A stretch of 64,000 nucleotides of DNA from Nocardia yamanashiensis NBRC 100130 (GCF_001613325.1 NZ_BDCD01000013.1:124001-188000), one strand, 5' to 3'. Positions 42,026 to 51,368 are shown, counted from the first letter of the stretch. Numbers and translations: made by a program. The notes: generated by a model from the letters alone, not told the origin.

Positions 42026-42777
42026 GCCGCCACGCTCTTCTCCGCGACCAGCAGTTCGGCGATTCCGGCGACATGATCGTTGAGATAGAAATGCCCGCCC
42101 GCGAACAAGGTGACGGTGCTGCCGCCACTCGTGTGCGCGTCCCAGGCGTACAGATCCTTCGGCGCGACGAATTCGTCCTCGTCACCGCCGAGCACCAGAA
42201 TCGGGGCGGCCACGGCGATTTCGGCGGCGCAGGAATAGGCGTCGAAGGCGCGGTAGTCGGCCTTCATGACCGGCAGCGCCATGCGCAGCACATCGCGGCT
42301 GGCCAGGACGTCGGCGCCGGTGCCGTTGAGCGCGCTCATGTGATCGAGCAGCTGCTCGTCCTCGGTGGGATGGCCGGGCAGGTCGGCGATGCGGACCGGG
42401 GCGGCGGCCGAAGAGGCGGCCAGCAGGCGCACCGTCATTCCCGCGGCTTCGGCCAGGCGGGTGAATTCGAAGGCGACGATCGCGCCCATGCTGTGCCCGA
42501 AAATGGTGAGCGGAGCGCCGGTATCGTGCGCGGAGTTCCGGAACGCTTCGAAAGCGCCGGCCGCGATTTCCGGCAGGGTTTCGGCGGCGGGTTCCTTGGC
42601 GCGATCCTGACGGCCCGGGTATTGGAACACCACGGCGTCGAATTCAGCGGCGAGGGTTTTGGCGAAGACCCGGTAGGCGGAAGCGCCCGAACCGGCGTGC
42701 GGGAAGATCAGCAACGGCGGATTTTCCGCGGAAACCGGAGTTTGAAATTGCCTGATCCATCCGAGTTCCCGTGGCAT
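42022..42777 (-). CDS. Type II thioesterase
   Basis: A 251-residue alpha/beta hydrolase of the NRPS/PKS editing thioesterase family: LLIFPHAGSGASAYR, nucleophile GHSMGA (Ser near residue 95), Asp in VLGGDEDEF and His in FAGGHFYL. It removes wrong acyl groups from carrier proteins or helps release. It is the first gene of the five-gene biosynthetic operon, whose starts overlap or nearly touch. The promoter region holds an iron box about 95 bp upstream. Confidence 0.92.
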   Translation of the reverse strand: MPRELGWIRQFQTPVSAENPPLLIFPHAGSGASAYRVFAKTLAAEFDAVVFQYPGRQDRAKEPAAETLPEIAAGAFEAFRNSAHDTGAPLTIFGHSMGAIVAFEFTRLAEAAGMTVRLLAASSAAAPVRIADLPGHPTEDEQLLDHMSALNGTGADVLASRDVLRMALPVMKADYRAFDAYSCAAEIAVAAPILVLGGDEDEFVAPKDLYAWDAHTSGGSTVTLFAGGHFYLNDHVAGIAELLVAEKSVAA

Positions 42778-42872
42778 TTCTCGTATCTCTCCTACACGCT
42801 GCCGACGGCACTTGGCGCCGGTTGATTCACCTTGTCCCCCTGAGCAGTCCAGGAGACCGTATTATCCCGAAC

Positions 42873-42891
42873 TTAGTATAGGCTAGCCTTA
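42873..42891. promoter_or_regulatory. Iron box between the biosynthetic operon and the acyltransferase gene
   Basis: TTAGTATAGGCTAGCCTTA matches the IdeR consensus at 15 of 19 positions with a nearly symmetrical core. It sits in the 158-bp divergent region (42778-42935) and can repress both directions when iron is plentiful. Confidence 0.8.
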
Positions 42892-42935
42892 CCAAGCTGG
42901 CTGATCAAGCTGACAACCGAACGGAGCCCGCACCG

Positions 42936-43592
42936 ATGAACCGGACGCCCTACGTCCTCGCGCGCGAACTGACCGACCTGCCCGAGGAGGTCCGGACCGC
43001 CCCCGGGCCGGTAGTGCCCGAGTTCACCGCGCCGTTCACCTTGCGCCTGGTAGACGCGGAATCCGCGGACCCCGAGACGATTACCGAGTGGATGCACCGG
43101 CCGCACCTGGTGGAAACCTGGGAGCAGACCTGGGATGCGGACCGGCGGCGGCTCGATTGCGCCACCCAGCTGGCCGGAACCTTCTCGCGGCCTTGTGTTC
43201 TCGGCTACGACTTCGAAGCCGTGGACCGGGCGGATCTGGGCCGGCGTGATGTCGCTTACATCGAGCTGTACCGGCCTGCCAAGGACGAGATCGCGCGGCT
43301 CTATCACGCCGATGCGCGGGATATGGGATTCCATATCGCCACCGCCGAAACCGAATTGCTGGGTAAGGGCATCATCTCGGGCTGGATCCGGGAGCTGGGC
43401 GAGCGGGTGTTCGCCACCGAGGTGGAATGCCGCCGGATGATGTGCGAACCCGATCACCGCAACACTCCGATGCGTAAGGCGCTGGAGAAGAACGGCTGGT
43501 TCCATCTGGGCGACTTCGACATTCGGCCGGACCGCAGGATCTCGCTGTACACGCTGCCCCGCGATCCGTCCGATATGCCGGTGCTCCGCTAA
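42936..43592 (+). CDS. Lysine N6-acyltransferase (MbtK/RhbD-like GNAT)
   Basis: A 218-residue GNAT-fold enzyme of the siderophore acyltransferase group: TEWMHRPHLVETWEQTWDADRR, YIELYRPAKDEIARLY, and MMCEPDHRNTPMRKALEKNGWFHLGDF. The group transfers an acyl chain to the N6-amino or hydroxylamino group of lysine, which fits the hydroxamate arm of nocobactin/mycobactin. It is divergent from the biosynthetic operon across the iron box and convergent with the lysine hydroxylase, 4 bp apart. Confidence 0.88.
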   Translation: MNRTPYVLARELTDLPEEVRTAPGPVVPEFTAPFTLRLVDAESADPETITEWMHRPHLVETWEQTWDADRRRLDCATQLAGTFSRPCVLGYDFEAVDRADLGRRDVAYIELYRPAKDEIARLYHADARDMGFHIATAETELLGKGIISGWIRELGERVFATEVECRRMMCEPDHRNTPMRKALEKNGWFHLGDFDIRPDRRISLYTLPRDPSDMPVLR

Positions 43593-43596
43593 CAGG

Positions 43597-44883
43597 TCAG
43601 CGCGCGGCGGCCACTCGCTCCCGCGCACCTCCCCTCCGCTGCGACAGCTCGGACCGCAGCACGCGGTCCGAGAGTTCGCCCAGGCAGCTGAGATTCGGGA
43701 AACCCGGACCCTGCGCGAGGGCGGCCATGTTCGGGAGATACAGCTTGGCGTCCAGGCCCGAGACGGCCAGGTCGTAGCCGATGGCGTTCTCGATGCGGGA
43801 CTGCGACAGCGGGCCGCCGACCGCGAGCTCCAGCAGATCGGTGGCGGCGGAATCGAACAGGTCCAGGAACCACAGCGGCTGGCCGCCGGTGGCATCGACG
43901 ACCAGGTCGAAGGTGTGGATCTGATCGGGGCGCATCTCGTTGCGCAGGGTGAGGGCGACGCGGTCGCCGTCCTGGTCGGCGACGTTCACGACGCGGCCCT
44001 GCAGATGGTGAACCCGGTTGTCGCCCAGCAGGCTTTCCTGCACGCGGACCGAGAAGACGCCGCGGTCGGTGCGGCGGATGACATCGCGGCGCTCGTCCAT
44101 GCCGAGCGTGGACCACTTGGTGGGGTCGCTGTAGAGGGAGTTCTCGAAGAAGCTCTCGCCGCGGGTGTAGAGGGTGGCCTTCGGGGAGATCACCGAGATG
44201 GTGAGCATTTCGTGGCGGACCAGCTCGTCCAGGGCGGAACCGGCGGTCTCGCCGCCGCCGATGACCGCGGCGCGGGAGGCCGCGGGGAGTTTGCGGCGGC
44301 CCGCGAGATCCCAGAATTCGGCGATGCTGAGGACGGCGGGATGCGCGGTGAGGGCGCGGTCGCTGCGGCCGGGGCCGGTGATCATGACGGCGTCGCAGTC
44401 GATTTCGCTGGTCGCGCCGTCGGCGTCGGCCACCGTGACCAGCCAGCCGTCGGCGGCGGCGGAGATGCCGCGCACGGCGCCGGGGACCAGTTCCATATCG
44501 GTCTTGCGGGCGACCCACTGCAGGTATTTGGCCCAGACGTGATGCTGCGGGCTGGGGCGGCCGCGGTCGATCCATTCGGCGTAGGTGCCGTGCTCGACCA
44601 GGAAGGCGGTCCAGGAGAAGCCGCGCATGGCTTCGTCGATGGCGCGGTTGTGGCCGCGGGCCCAGGTGGAGTGGTACGGGAAGCCGACGTCCTTCTCCGG
44701 GCTGGTGCCCAGGCGGTGCTGGCCGTCGGTCCAGCCGCCGCTGGGGAGCCAGTTGCCGCCCACCGCATGGGGTTCCACCACGATCACCCGCGGGGCGGGG
44801 AGGCCGAGTTGGCGCAGCACATGCGATTTGGCCGCTACCGCCAGGGCTTTCGGCCCCGCACCGACCACCAGAAGTGTGTCCAC
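43597..44883 (-). CDS. nbtG: L-lysine N6-monooxygenase of siderophore biosynthesis
   Basis: The 428-residue flavoenzyme hydroxylates the side-chain nitrogen of lysine for the hydroxamate group. Marks are the FAD loop TLLVVGAGPKALAVAAK at the N-terminus, the NADPH loop AVIGGGETAG near residue 200, and the ATGGQPLWF motif near 350. It matches MbtG/NbtG-type enzymes. I chose the GTG at 44883 because AGGAG lies 5-6 nt upstream and the FAD loop then begins the protein; the open frame reaches 44937. An iron box is 70 bp upstream. Confidence 0.9.
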   Translation of the reverse strand: MDTLLVVGAGPKALAVAAKSHVLRQLGLPAPRVIVVEPHAVGGNWLPSGGWTDGQHRLGTSPEKDVGFPYHSTWARGHNRAIDEAMRGFSWTAFLVEHGTYAEWIDRGRPSPQHHVWAKYLQWVARKTDMELVPGAVRGISAAADGWLVTVADADGATSEIDCDAVMITGPGRSDRALTAHPAVLSIAEFWDLAGRRKLPAASRAAVIGGGETAGSALDELVRHEMLTISVISPKATLYTRGESFFENSLYSDPTKWSTLGMDERRDVIRRTDRGVFSVRVQESLLGDNRVHHLQGRVVNVADQDGDRVALTLRNEMRPDQIHTFDLVVDATGGQPLWFLDLFDSAATDLLELAVGGPLSQSRIENAIGYDLAVSGLDAKLYLPNMAALAQGPGFPNLSCLGELSDRVLRSELSQRRGGARERVAAAR

Positions 44884-44951
44884 CGGTTCTCCTGCTCTGT
44901 CGCGGTTGCCCGCAGTTGACTCGATCGCACAACCCACCTCCCCGGTTTAGG

Positions 44952-44970
44952 TTTGCATAGCCTTACCTTA
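44952..44970. promoter_or_regulatory. Iron box upstream of the lysine hydroxylase
   Basis: The minus-strand reading TAAGGTAAGGCTATGCAAA matches the IdeR consensus at 14 of 19 positions; one half-site is strong and the other weak. Confidence 0.6.
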
Positions 44971-45015
44971 GCTGGAATTGCCCGGTATGCGAAGTGCGGT
45001 GAGACAACTCTCGAA

Positions 45016-45049
45016 ACTCTCAGGGGCTGACGCCCCCGAACCCCCTCGG
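45016..45049. repeat. 34-bp interspersed intergenic repeat, copy A
   Basis: A 34-bp sequence identical at 33 positions to 56364-56397, with core GGGGCT(G/T)ACGCCCCCG, able to fold as a short hairpin. A degenerate half copy follows at about 45074-45090. Confidence 0.75.
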
Positions 45050-45132
45050 GCGGAGAGAGTCCCGCGCGAGACGACTCTCAGGGCGGAGCGGCCCCCGGCG
45101 GCCGGTGACACGCAAGCCCCGCGCGCCGCACC

Positions 45133-45206
45133 GTCATTCCGGCGTGGGTTTGGCCGGGATCTCACTTCCCACAGTGAGATTCCGGCCGAAAGCATGCCGG
45201 AATGAC
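45133..45206. repeat. 74-bp palindrome at the end of the ABC transporter operon
   Basis: Outer arms 45133-45143 and 45196-45206 pair perfectly over 11 bp; inner arms 45149-45166 and 45173-45191 pair almost completely around a short loop. It begins 15 bp after the stop of the last ABC gene and probably acts as its terminator. Its size and symmetry also suit a mobile palindromic repeat. Confidence 0.75.
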
Positions 45207-45220
45207 GAGGGGTGACGGCG

Positions 45221-46963
45221 TCAGGCCGGGGCGCCTTCGAGGCGCCAGCCGGAGGCTCGGGTGCGTTCGAACCAGAAGGCGGCGTAGCGGCCTTGGAGGG
45301 TGAGGAGTTGGTCGTGGGTGCCGCGTTCGATGATGCGGCCCTGCTCCATGAAGAGGATTTGATCGGCGTGGGCGATGGTGGCGAGGCGGTGGGCTACGAC
45401 GATTACGGTTTTGCCCCTGGTCAATTCGTGGATGCCGCGCACGACCACCGCTTCGTTGTGGGGGTCGAGGGCGCTGGTGGCCTCGTCGAGGAGGACTATC
45501 GGGGCGTTCTTGAGGAGGGCGCGGGCGATCGAGACTCGTTGGCGTTCACCGCCGGAGAGGGCGGTGCCGCCTTCGCCGACGGGGGTGTCGAAACCTTCGG
45601 GGAGGCGGGCGGCGATCTCGTCCACGCGGGCGGCGCGGGCGGCGGCCAGGACTTCCTCGTCGGTGGCGTCGGGGCGGCCGGCTCGGATGTTCTCCAGGAT
45701 GGAGCGATTGAAGAGGTAGACGTTCTGGAAGACCAGGGACATCTGGTTGAGCAGGAGTTCGGTGGGCTGCTTGCGCGCCTCGTGGCCGCTGACCGTGACC
45801 TTGCCGGAGTCGGCGTCGTGGAAGCGGGCGGCCAGGCGCAGGACCGTGGATTTGCCTGCGCCGCTGGGGCCGACGATCGCGGTCGTGGTGCCCGCCGGGA
45901 CGGTGAAGGAGACGTCGGACAGGACCTGGGCCCCGGTGCGGTAACCAAAGGCGACCTGGTCGAAGACGATCTCGGGCGCGCCGGGGACGACATCCTCGTC
46001 CGATTCCCATTGCGGCAGTACGGGTTCGGCGAGCAGCGCGCTCACCCGGTCGGCGGCCGACGCGGCGGCGCGTAGGGCCCCGCCCAGCTGAGCGGCCTGG
46101 TTCAGGGGCTCGATGAAGCGGGAGCTGACCGCGATCAAGGCGATGGCGGCGGCCGCCGAGATGGCCCCGCCGGTGACGCGGCCGACCACCAGGTAGACCA
46201 GCACCAGGAAGACCGCCTGGACCAGCAGGGAGAAGACGATCAGGCCGGGGACGGCGGCGAACATCATGCCGAAGGCGGCCTTGCGCTGGCGTTCCAGAGC
46301 GGTGTCGAGGGCGCGATTGCCCGCGCCGACCGCGCCGAAGGAACGCAGGACCGGTTGCGCCTGAGCGAATTCCAGCACGCGGGCATTGGCTTCGGAGGCG
46401 GCCTCGTGCAGCTGCTCGTCGGCGGCCACATAGGAGCGGCCCGCCCAGCGGTTCACCAGATACAGGACCGGAGCGGCCACCAGCATGGCGAGCGAGATGC
46501 GCCAATCGATGAAGAGCATGCCGACTGCCACGCCCAGCGGGACCACGATGCCGGTGAGAATCTTGGCCAGCAGATAGGCGATCAAGCCCTGCACTTCGCG
46601 CACGTTCTCGACCACGACGCGGGACAGCGCGCCCGCGTTATGGCCGTCGAACCAGCCCAGCGGCAAGGCATTCAGGTGATCGCCGATGCGGGTCTGCAGG
46701 CCGTGCTGCATGCCGACGCCGATGCGCAGGCCGAGCACCGCTTGCAGGTAGCTGAAGACGACCACACCCGCGACGGCCAACGCCAAGCCGCCGGTCCAGG
46801 CCCAAGCACTGGCGAGTTCATCGCGGAACAGCGCCTGCAGCACCGGAACCAGCAGCACATAGGCGGCGGCCTGGCTCAGCGCCTGCGCCAGGATCGCGGC
46901 GACGAGTTTCGGTGTGAGCGGTGCGAATTCGCCCGGCACCAGCGCGAACAGCTTGCGGATCAC
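45221..46963 (-). CDS. ABC exporter half-transporter (IrtB-like)
   Basis: A 580-residue fusion of a six-helix ABC transmembrane domain (residues 1-310) and an ATPase domain. The ATPase has Walker A GPSGAGKST, signature LSGGERQRVSIARALL, Walker B IVLLDEATSALD and the H-loop AHRL. The GTG start overlaps the stop of the preceding half-transporter (GTGA), so the two form a heterodimer. With an iron box upstream and a siderophore cluster nearby it is probably an iron-siderophore transporter; import (IrtAB-like) or export cannot be told from sequence. Confidence 0.88.
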   Translation of the reverse strand: MIRKLFALVPGEFAPLTPKLVAAILAQALSQAAAYVLLVPVLQALFRDELASAWAWTGGLALAVAGVVVFSYLQAVLGLRIGVGMQHGLQTRIGDHLNALPLGWFDGHNAGALSRVVVENVREVQGLIAYLLAKILTGIVVPLGVAVGMLFIDWRISLAMLVAAPVLYLVNRWAGRSYVAADEQLHEAASEANARVLEFAQAQPVLRSFGAVGAGNRALDTALERQRKAAFGMMFAAVPGLIVFSLLVQAVFLVLVYLVVGRVTGGAISAAAAIALIAVSSRFIEPLNQAAQLGGALRAAASAADRVSALLAEPVLPQWESDEDVVPGAPEIVFDQVAFGYRTGAQVLSDVSFTVPAGTTTAIVGPSGAGKSTVLRLAARFHDADSGKVTVSGHEARKQPTELLLNQMSLVFQNVYLFNRSILENIRAGRPDATDEEVLAAARAARVDEIAARLPEGFDTPVGEGGTALSGGERQRVSIARALLKNAPIVLLDEATSALDPHNEAVVVRGIHELTRGKTVIVVAHRLATIAHADQILFMEQGRIIERGTHDQLLTLQGRYAAFWFERTRASGWRLEGAPA

Positions 46964-48837
46964 CGCGATTCCTCCAGGGTGACGGCGGTCAGCGCCGCTT
47001 CGTTGATTTCCCACAGGCGCTGATAGGTCCCGCCCGCCGTGCTCAAGGTGGCGTGATCGCCCTGCTCGACCAGGGAGCCGTGCTCCAGCACCAGGATTCG
47101 GTCCACGCCGGTGATGGTGTGCAGGCGATGCGCGATCACCAGCACGGTCCGGCCGGCGACCAGCACGGCGAGGGCGTCCTGCACCGCCGCCTCGGATTCC
47201 GGATCGGCGAACGCGGTGGCCTCGTCCAGCACCAGGACCGGGGTGTCGGCCAGCAGCGCGCGGGCGATCGAAAGACGTTGCGCCTCACCACCGGAGAGAA
47301 TGGCGTCCACGCCGATCTCCGAGTCGTAGCCGCGCGGCAGAGCGGTGATGCGGTCGTGGATCTGGGCGGCCCGCGCGGCGCGCTCGAGCGCATCGGCGTC
47401 GGCGTCCGGCTTGGCCAGCAGCAGATTGTCACGGACCGTGCCGCGGATCAGGCGCACGTCCTGGAACACGAATCCGACCGTGCGATACAGCTCTTCGGTG
47501 CCGAAGTCCCGAATATCGCGCCCGCCGATGGTGATCCGGCCACCGGTCACGTCGTAGAACCGCGGCAGGAGCTTGGCGAGCGTCGACTTGCCGGAACCAC
47601 TGGGACCGACGAGCGCGGTGATGGTGCCCGGCGCAAGCTCGAGATCGACGCCGCGCAACACCTGATGGTCATCGCGGTAACCGAAGGTCACGCCCTCGAA
47701 GCGCACCGCGGTCGCGGCGGCTTCGGTTTGCCCGGTGTCTCCGGAGGCAGTGCGCGGATCGGCTGTCGGTAGTTCGGGGGTTTGCATCAGCTCATGGAGG
47801 CGCAGGGCCGCGTCGCCGGCGGTGCGCAGGGCCTGGGCGCCGTAGCCGAGGCCGAGAAGGGAGCTGCCCAGGCCCAATCCGACCAGCAGGAACGGGAGCA
47901 GGTCCAGGGGCTCGAGCCAGTTCAGGCCGACGCCGGCGAGGCCCGCGACGACCACGAGGAGCATGACGAAGACGGGGGCGACCACGGTGTCGGAGATCGA
48001 CTGGATGGTCATGACCGGCAGCTTGAGTTTGCGTAGGCGGTCGGTCTGGTTCTCGACGGCGGCCTGGAATTCGCTGTACGCCTTGCCCGCTCGGCCGAAG
48101 GCGCGCACCACCTGGATGCCGTCGACGAATTCGACGGTGGCTTCGCGGGTGCGGAGTTCGGATGCGTTGTACGCGACCAGGCGTTCGCGGCCGGGCTCGT
48201 CGAGCATCTGCTTCATGCAGAGGGCGTAGATCACCAAGGGCAGCAGGAGGACCAGGGTGAGCCGCCAGTCGACGGTGGCCAGGTAGATGAGCGTGACCAG
48301 CGGGACGGTCACCGAGCCGATGAAATCCAGGCGGGCGTGGGCGACCAGGTAGTGCAGCGCCTCGACGTCGTCCTGGAGGTACTTCTTGACTTCGGAGGAG
48401 GTGCGTTCGCCGAACCAGCCGAGCGGGACGCGGGTGAGTTTGTCGGCCAGCAGGCGGCGCAGGGTCAGCTGATATTTGGCATCGACGGTGTGCGACCAGG
48501 TCAGAGCGGCCGCTTGCAGCACGGCGCGAACGATCAGGACGATCACCGCGATCAGCAGCAGATGCCAGACCCGGCCGGTGTCCACGGCATCGGAGAGCAA
48601 TTCACGAGCGGCCGAGACGATCAGCAGGAACGGCACCACCGCGCACACCGAGGCGATGGCCACGACCAGACTCGCGAGCGACAGCGTGCCCGCGACCGGA
48701 GCAAGAATCTCCTTGCGCGCCTGGGCTTCCCGCTGTTTGCGCGCCTTGGCGGCGGCCTTCTCGGCGGCCTGGTCCGTGGTCCCGGCGGCCCCCGCCCCGG
48801 ATTGCGTCGCCTCGGGCGGCGCTACCTCCACCGTCAT
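46960..48837 (-). CDS. ABC exporter half-transporter (IrtA-like, without SIP domain)
   Basis: A 625-residue half-transporter: Ala/Lys-rich N-terminal segment (1-45), transmembrane domain with six helices, and ATPase with GPSGSGKST, LSGGEAQRLSIARALL, VLVLDEATAFAD and AHRL. Asp-Ala-Ile precedes the signature, so it is complete. Unlike mycobacterial IrtA it has no N-terminal siderophore-reducing flavin domain. I chose the ATG at 48837, with AGGCAGGGCAG upstream; the longer frame to 48882 adds an improbable leader. Confidence 0.88.
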   Translation of the reverse strand: MTVEVAPPEATQSGAGAAGTTDQAAEKAAAKARKQREAQARKEILAPVAGTLSLASLVVAIASVCAVVPFLLIVSAARELLSDAVDTGRVWHLLLIAVIVLIVRAVLQAAALTWSHTVDAKYQLTLRRLLADKLTRVPLGWFGERTSSEVKKYLQDDVEALHYLVAHARLDFIGSVTVPLVTLIYLATVDWRLTLVLLLPLVIYALCMKQMLDEPGRERLVAYNASELRTREATVEFVDGIQVVRAFGRAGKAYSEFQAAVENQTDRLRKLKLPVMTIQSISDTVVAPVFVMLLVVVAGLAGVGLNWLEPLDLLPFLLVGLGLGSSLLGLGYGAQALRTAGDAALRLHELMQTPELPTADPRTASGDTGQTEAAATAVRFEGVTFGYRDDHQVLRGVDLELAPGTITALVGPSGSGKSTLAKLLPRFYDVTGGRITIGGRDIRDFGTEELYRTVGFVFQDVRLIRGTVRDNLLLAKPDADADALERAARAAQIHDRITALPRGYDSEIGVDAILSGGEAQRLSIARALLADTPVLVLDEATAFADPESEAAVQDALAVLVAGRTVLVIAHRLHTITGVDRILVLEHGSLVEQGDHATLSTAGGTYQRLWEINEAALTAVTLEESR

Positions 48838-48896
48838 CTGCCCTGCCTCTCGATCCGATCGGTTCGCCCGATCCTCACACAAGAATCGACAGGAAG

Positions 48897-48915
48897 ATAG
48901 GTTAGGCTAACTTTC
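48897..48915. promoter_or_regulatory. Iron box upstream of the ABC transporter operon
   Basis: ATAGGTTAGGCTAACTTTC contains an uninterrupted AGGTTAGGCTAAC core and matches the IdeR consensus at 15 of 19 positions. It lies 60 bp before the transporter start and may also affect the divergent gene. Confidence 0.8.
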
Positions 48916-48997
48916 GAGGCCGTGCGCGCGGGACCCCCGGATGGCGGAAACCCGCCGGACCGGAATCCCGTCCCCGCCCCCGCTGTTGGTCAAGTCC

Positions 48998-49420
48998 ATG
49001 ACCCTTGTCGACACCGGCACAAAATTCGGCGCCCGCGTCGCCGAACGACTCGACCGCGACACGATCATCTGGCTCACCACCGTCGCCGCCTCCGGCACCC
49101 CCTCTCCCAATCCGGTCTGGTTCCTCTGGGACGGCGCCGAATTCCTGGTGTTCAGCGAACCGGGACAGGCCAAGCTCCGCAATATCGCCCGCAATCCCCG
49201 GGTCGCCCTGCACTTCAACACCGACGCCACCGGCGGCGACGTGGCCATCCTGACCGGCACCGCCCGCATCGACGAGCAACCGCCCACCGCCGCCGAGATC
49301 GCCCGCTACACCGAGAAATACGCCAAGGGCCTGGTCGATATCGAGATGACCGCCGAGAAGTTCTACGCCACCTACTCGACCCCGATCCGCATCACCCCGG
49401 ACCGCCTGCGCGGCTTCTGA
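48998..49420 (+). CDS. PNPOx-like F420/flavin-binding split-barrel protein
   Basis: A 140-residue split beta-barrel protein related to pyridoxamine 5'-phosphate oxidase and mycobacterial F420-dependent reductases (Rv3369-like): WLTTVAASGTPSPNPVWFLWDG, EFLVFSEPGQAKLRNIARNPRVALHFN and GTARIDE. Cofactor is probably F420 or a flavin. I start at ATG 48998, where family similarity begins; the frame is open to 48941. It is divergent from the iron-regulated transporter. Confidence 0.8.
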   Translation: MTLVDTGTKFGARVAERLDRDTIIWLTTVAASGTPSPNPVWFLWDGAEFLVFSEPGQAKLRNIARNPRVALHFNTDATGGDVAILTGTARIDEQPPTAAEIARYTEKYAKGLVDIEMTAEKFYATYSTPIRITPDRLRGF

Positions 49421-49482
49421 CCACGCTCGCGCCGGGCATACCGTGCCGTTCCGGCAAACCCGGCGCGACTAGGGTCGTGCGG

Positions 49483-50418
49483 GTGAGACGCAGGCAGCAG
49501 CCGCCGCTACCCAAGCGGCACGGATTGGATCCGGCGCGGCTGCGGCTGCCCGAGGACGGCGGCTGGGCGACCATTCGCGATCATCTCGTGGAGCGGCTGC
49601 CCCGGGTGGATCCGGCCCGCATCGACGAGCTGCTGCGCGAGGGCGGGATCGTGGATCTGGACGGTCCGATCGCGCCGGACGCGCCGTACGTGCCGGGCGG
49701 GGCGGTGTGGTTCCATCGCGATCTACCCGAGGAGAAGACGGTGCCGTTCGAGATCGGCATCGTGTATCGCGACGACGACATCCTGATCGCCGACAAGCCG
49801 CATTTCCTGTCGACCATTCCGCGCGGGCAGCACATTCTGCAGACCGCGCTGGTGCGACTTCGGCAGGAGCTGGAGCTGCCGGATCTGATTCCCGCGCATC
49901 GGCTGGATCGGGTGACCGCCGGGCTGGTGCTGTTCGTGGTGAATCCGGCGCGGCGCGGGGCGTATCAGACGATGTTCCATAAACGGCTGGTGCACAAGGA
50001 GTACGAGGCCATCGCGCGCTTCGATCCGGAACTGGAACTGCCGCGCACCGTGGTGAGCCGGATCGTCAAGGAACGGCAGGTGCTCAAGGCTTACGAGGAG
50101 CCGGGCGAGCCGAATGCCGAGACCGATATCGAGCTGGCCGAACACCGCGACGGCCTGGGCCGGTACCGGCTGCGGCCCAGGACCGGGCGCACCCATCAGC
50201 TGCGGCTGCACATGAACAGCCTCGGGGTGCCGATCCTGGGCGACGACTTCTATCCCGATCTCACCGACAAACCGGTCGACGACTACACCCGGCCACTGCA
50301 ATTGCTGGCCGCGGTGCTGGAATTCACCGATCCGATCACCCGGCAGCCGCGCCGCTTCGAAACCCGCCGCACGCTGCAGGCTTGGGACGATCCGGAGGGC
50401 TGGGCGCACGGGGTGTGA
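49483..50418 (+). CDS. RluA-family RNA pseudouridine synthase
   Basis: The 311-residue enzyme has the catalytic motif PAHRLDRVTAGLVLF (Asp in HRLD), IVYRDDDILIADKPHFLSTIP before it and RPRTGRTHQLRLHMNSLGVPILGDDFYP after it, all typical of RluA/TruC-type synthases. It converts uridine to pseudouridine in rRNA or tRNA; the site is unknown. The GTG at 49483 is used and GTG 49477 is possible. The frame continues upstream through the preceding gene, which is a chance open frame. Confidence 0.9.
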   Translation: MRRRQQPPLPKRHGLDPARLRLPEDGGWATIRDHLVERLPRVDPARIDELLREGGIVDLDGPIAPDAPYVPGGAVWFHRDLPEEKTVPFEIGIVYRDDDILIADKPHFLSTIPRGQHILQTALVRLRQELELPDLIPAHRLDRVTAGLVLFVVNPARRGAYQTMFHKRLVHKEYEAIARFDPELELPRTVVSRIVKERQVLKAYEEPGEPNAETDIELAEHRDGLGRYRLRPRTGRTHQLRLHMNSLGVPILGDDFYPDLTDKPVDDYTRPLQLLAAVLEFTDPITRQPRRFETRRTLQAWDDPEGWAHGV

Positions 50419-50486
50419 ACCTGAGAATCCGGGGTATCGACCACAAACGAAGCCCGTTCTAAGGATCCGTCCGTACACTGGCCCCG

Positions 50487-51251
50487 ATGTCTCGAAACGA
50501 TAACGGTGCGGTCGCCGTGCTCGCCGATCAGCCCGCTCCCCCCGGTCACCGGCTGCACGCCTATATCGATGTAGCCGTCGTTGTCGTCGTCTTGACCTGC
50601 ACGAACCTCATCGCGCACTTCACCACGCCGTGGGCCAGCATCATCTCGGTGCCGATCGCCGCGGTGGTGCTGGTCGGTATGGTCCGGCGGCGCGGATTGG
50701 CCTGGCACGAACTCGGGCTCTCACCGCGGCATTGGCGCAAGGGTTCGCTGTGGGCGCTGGCCGCGGTCGGCGTGGTGCTGACGGCGGTGGCCATCGGGGC
50801 GCTGCTGCCCATCACCCGGCCGTTCTTCCTGGCCGATCGCTACGCCACCATTTCCGGCGCGCTCATCGCCTCCATGATCGTGATCCCGCTGCAGACCGCC
50901 ATTCCCGAGGAGCTGGCCTTCCGGGGCGTCCTGCACGGGACCCTGGATCGGGCGGTCGGCGCGCGCGGCGTATTCGCAGCCGGTTCCATGCTTTTCGGGC
51001 TCTGGCACATCGCCTCGTCACTGGGATTGACCAGCGGCAACAAGGGATTGAGCAGTTTCCTCGGCGGCGGGGTGGCCGGGCAGATCGCCGGTATCGCGCT
51101 CGCCGTGCTGGCCACCGCGGGTGCGGGCGTGGTGTTCACCTGGTTGCGCCGCCGCAGCGGCAGCCTGCTCGCGCCTATCGCATTGCACTGGTCGGTGAAC
51201 GGCGCGGGCGCGCTGGCCGCCGCCGTGGTCTGGCATACGACCCTGCGCTAG
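50487..51251 (+). CDS. CPBP family intramembrane metalloprotease
   Basis: A 254-residue membrane protein with about 7-8 hydrophobic helices and the three Abi/CAAX-protease motifs: PEELAFRGVLHG (EExxxR, about residue 150), FGLWHI (about 175) and LHWSVN (about 235). These provide the metal ligands of the Rce1-like fold. Substrates in actinobacteria are unknown. It stands alone, 68 bp after the pseudouridine synthase. Confidence 0.88.
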   Translation: MSRNDNGAVAVLADQPAPPGHRLHAYIDVAVVVVVLTCTNLIAHFTTPWASIISVPIAAVVLVGMVRRRGLAWHELGLSPRHWRKGSLWALAAVGVVLTAVAIGALLPITRPFFLADRYATISGALIASMIVIPLQTAIPEELAFRGVLHGTLDRAVGARGVFAAGSMLFGLWHIASSLGLTSGNKGLSSFLGGGVAGQIAGIALAVLATAGAGVVFTWLRRRSGSLLAPIALHWSVNGAGALAAAVVWHTTLR

Positions 51252-51368
51252 CGGAGGGGCGAGCCTGGCCGGCCAGGGAACAGAGGATGGTGGGCCGGCC
51301 AGGCCCGGGACGATCCGGCGTGATCGGGTCGCGCCGAATCGAATTCGTGGGTTCTCTCGAACCGGGTG

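Noticed and set aside
48922..50418. Single long plus-strand frame over the PNPOx-like and pseudouridine synthase genes
   Set aside because: Its first half lies out of frame with the PNPOx-like protein, which has clear family motifs; only the part from about 49483 encodes the pseudouridine synthase.
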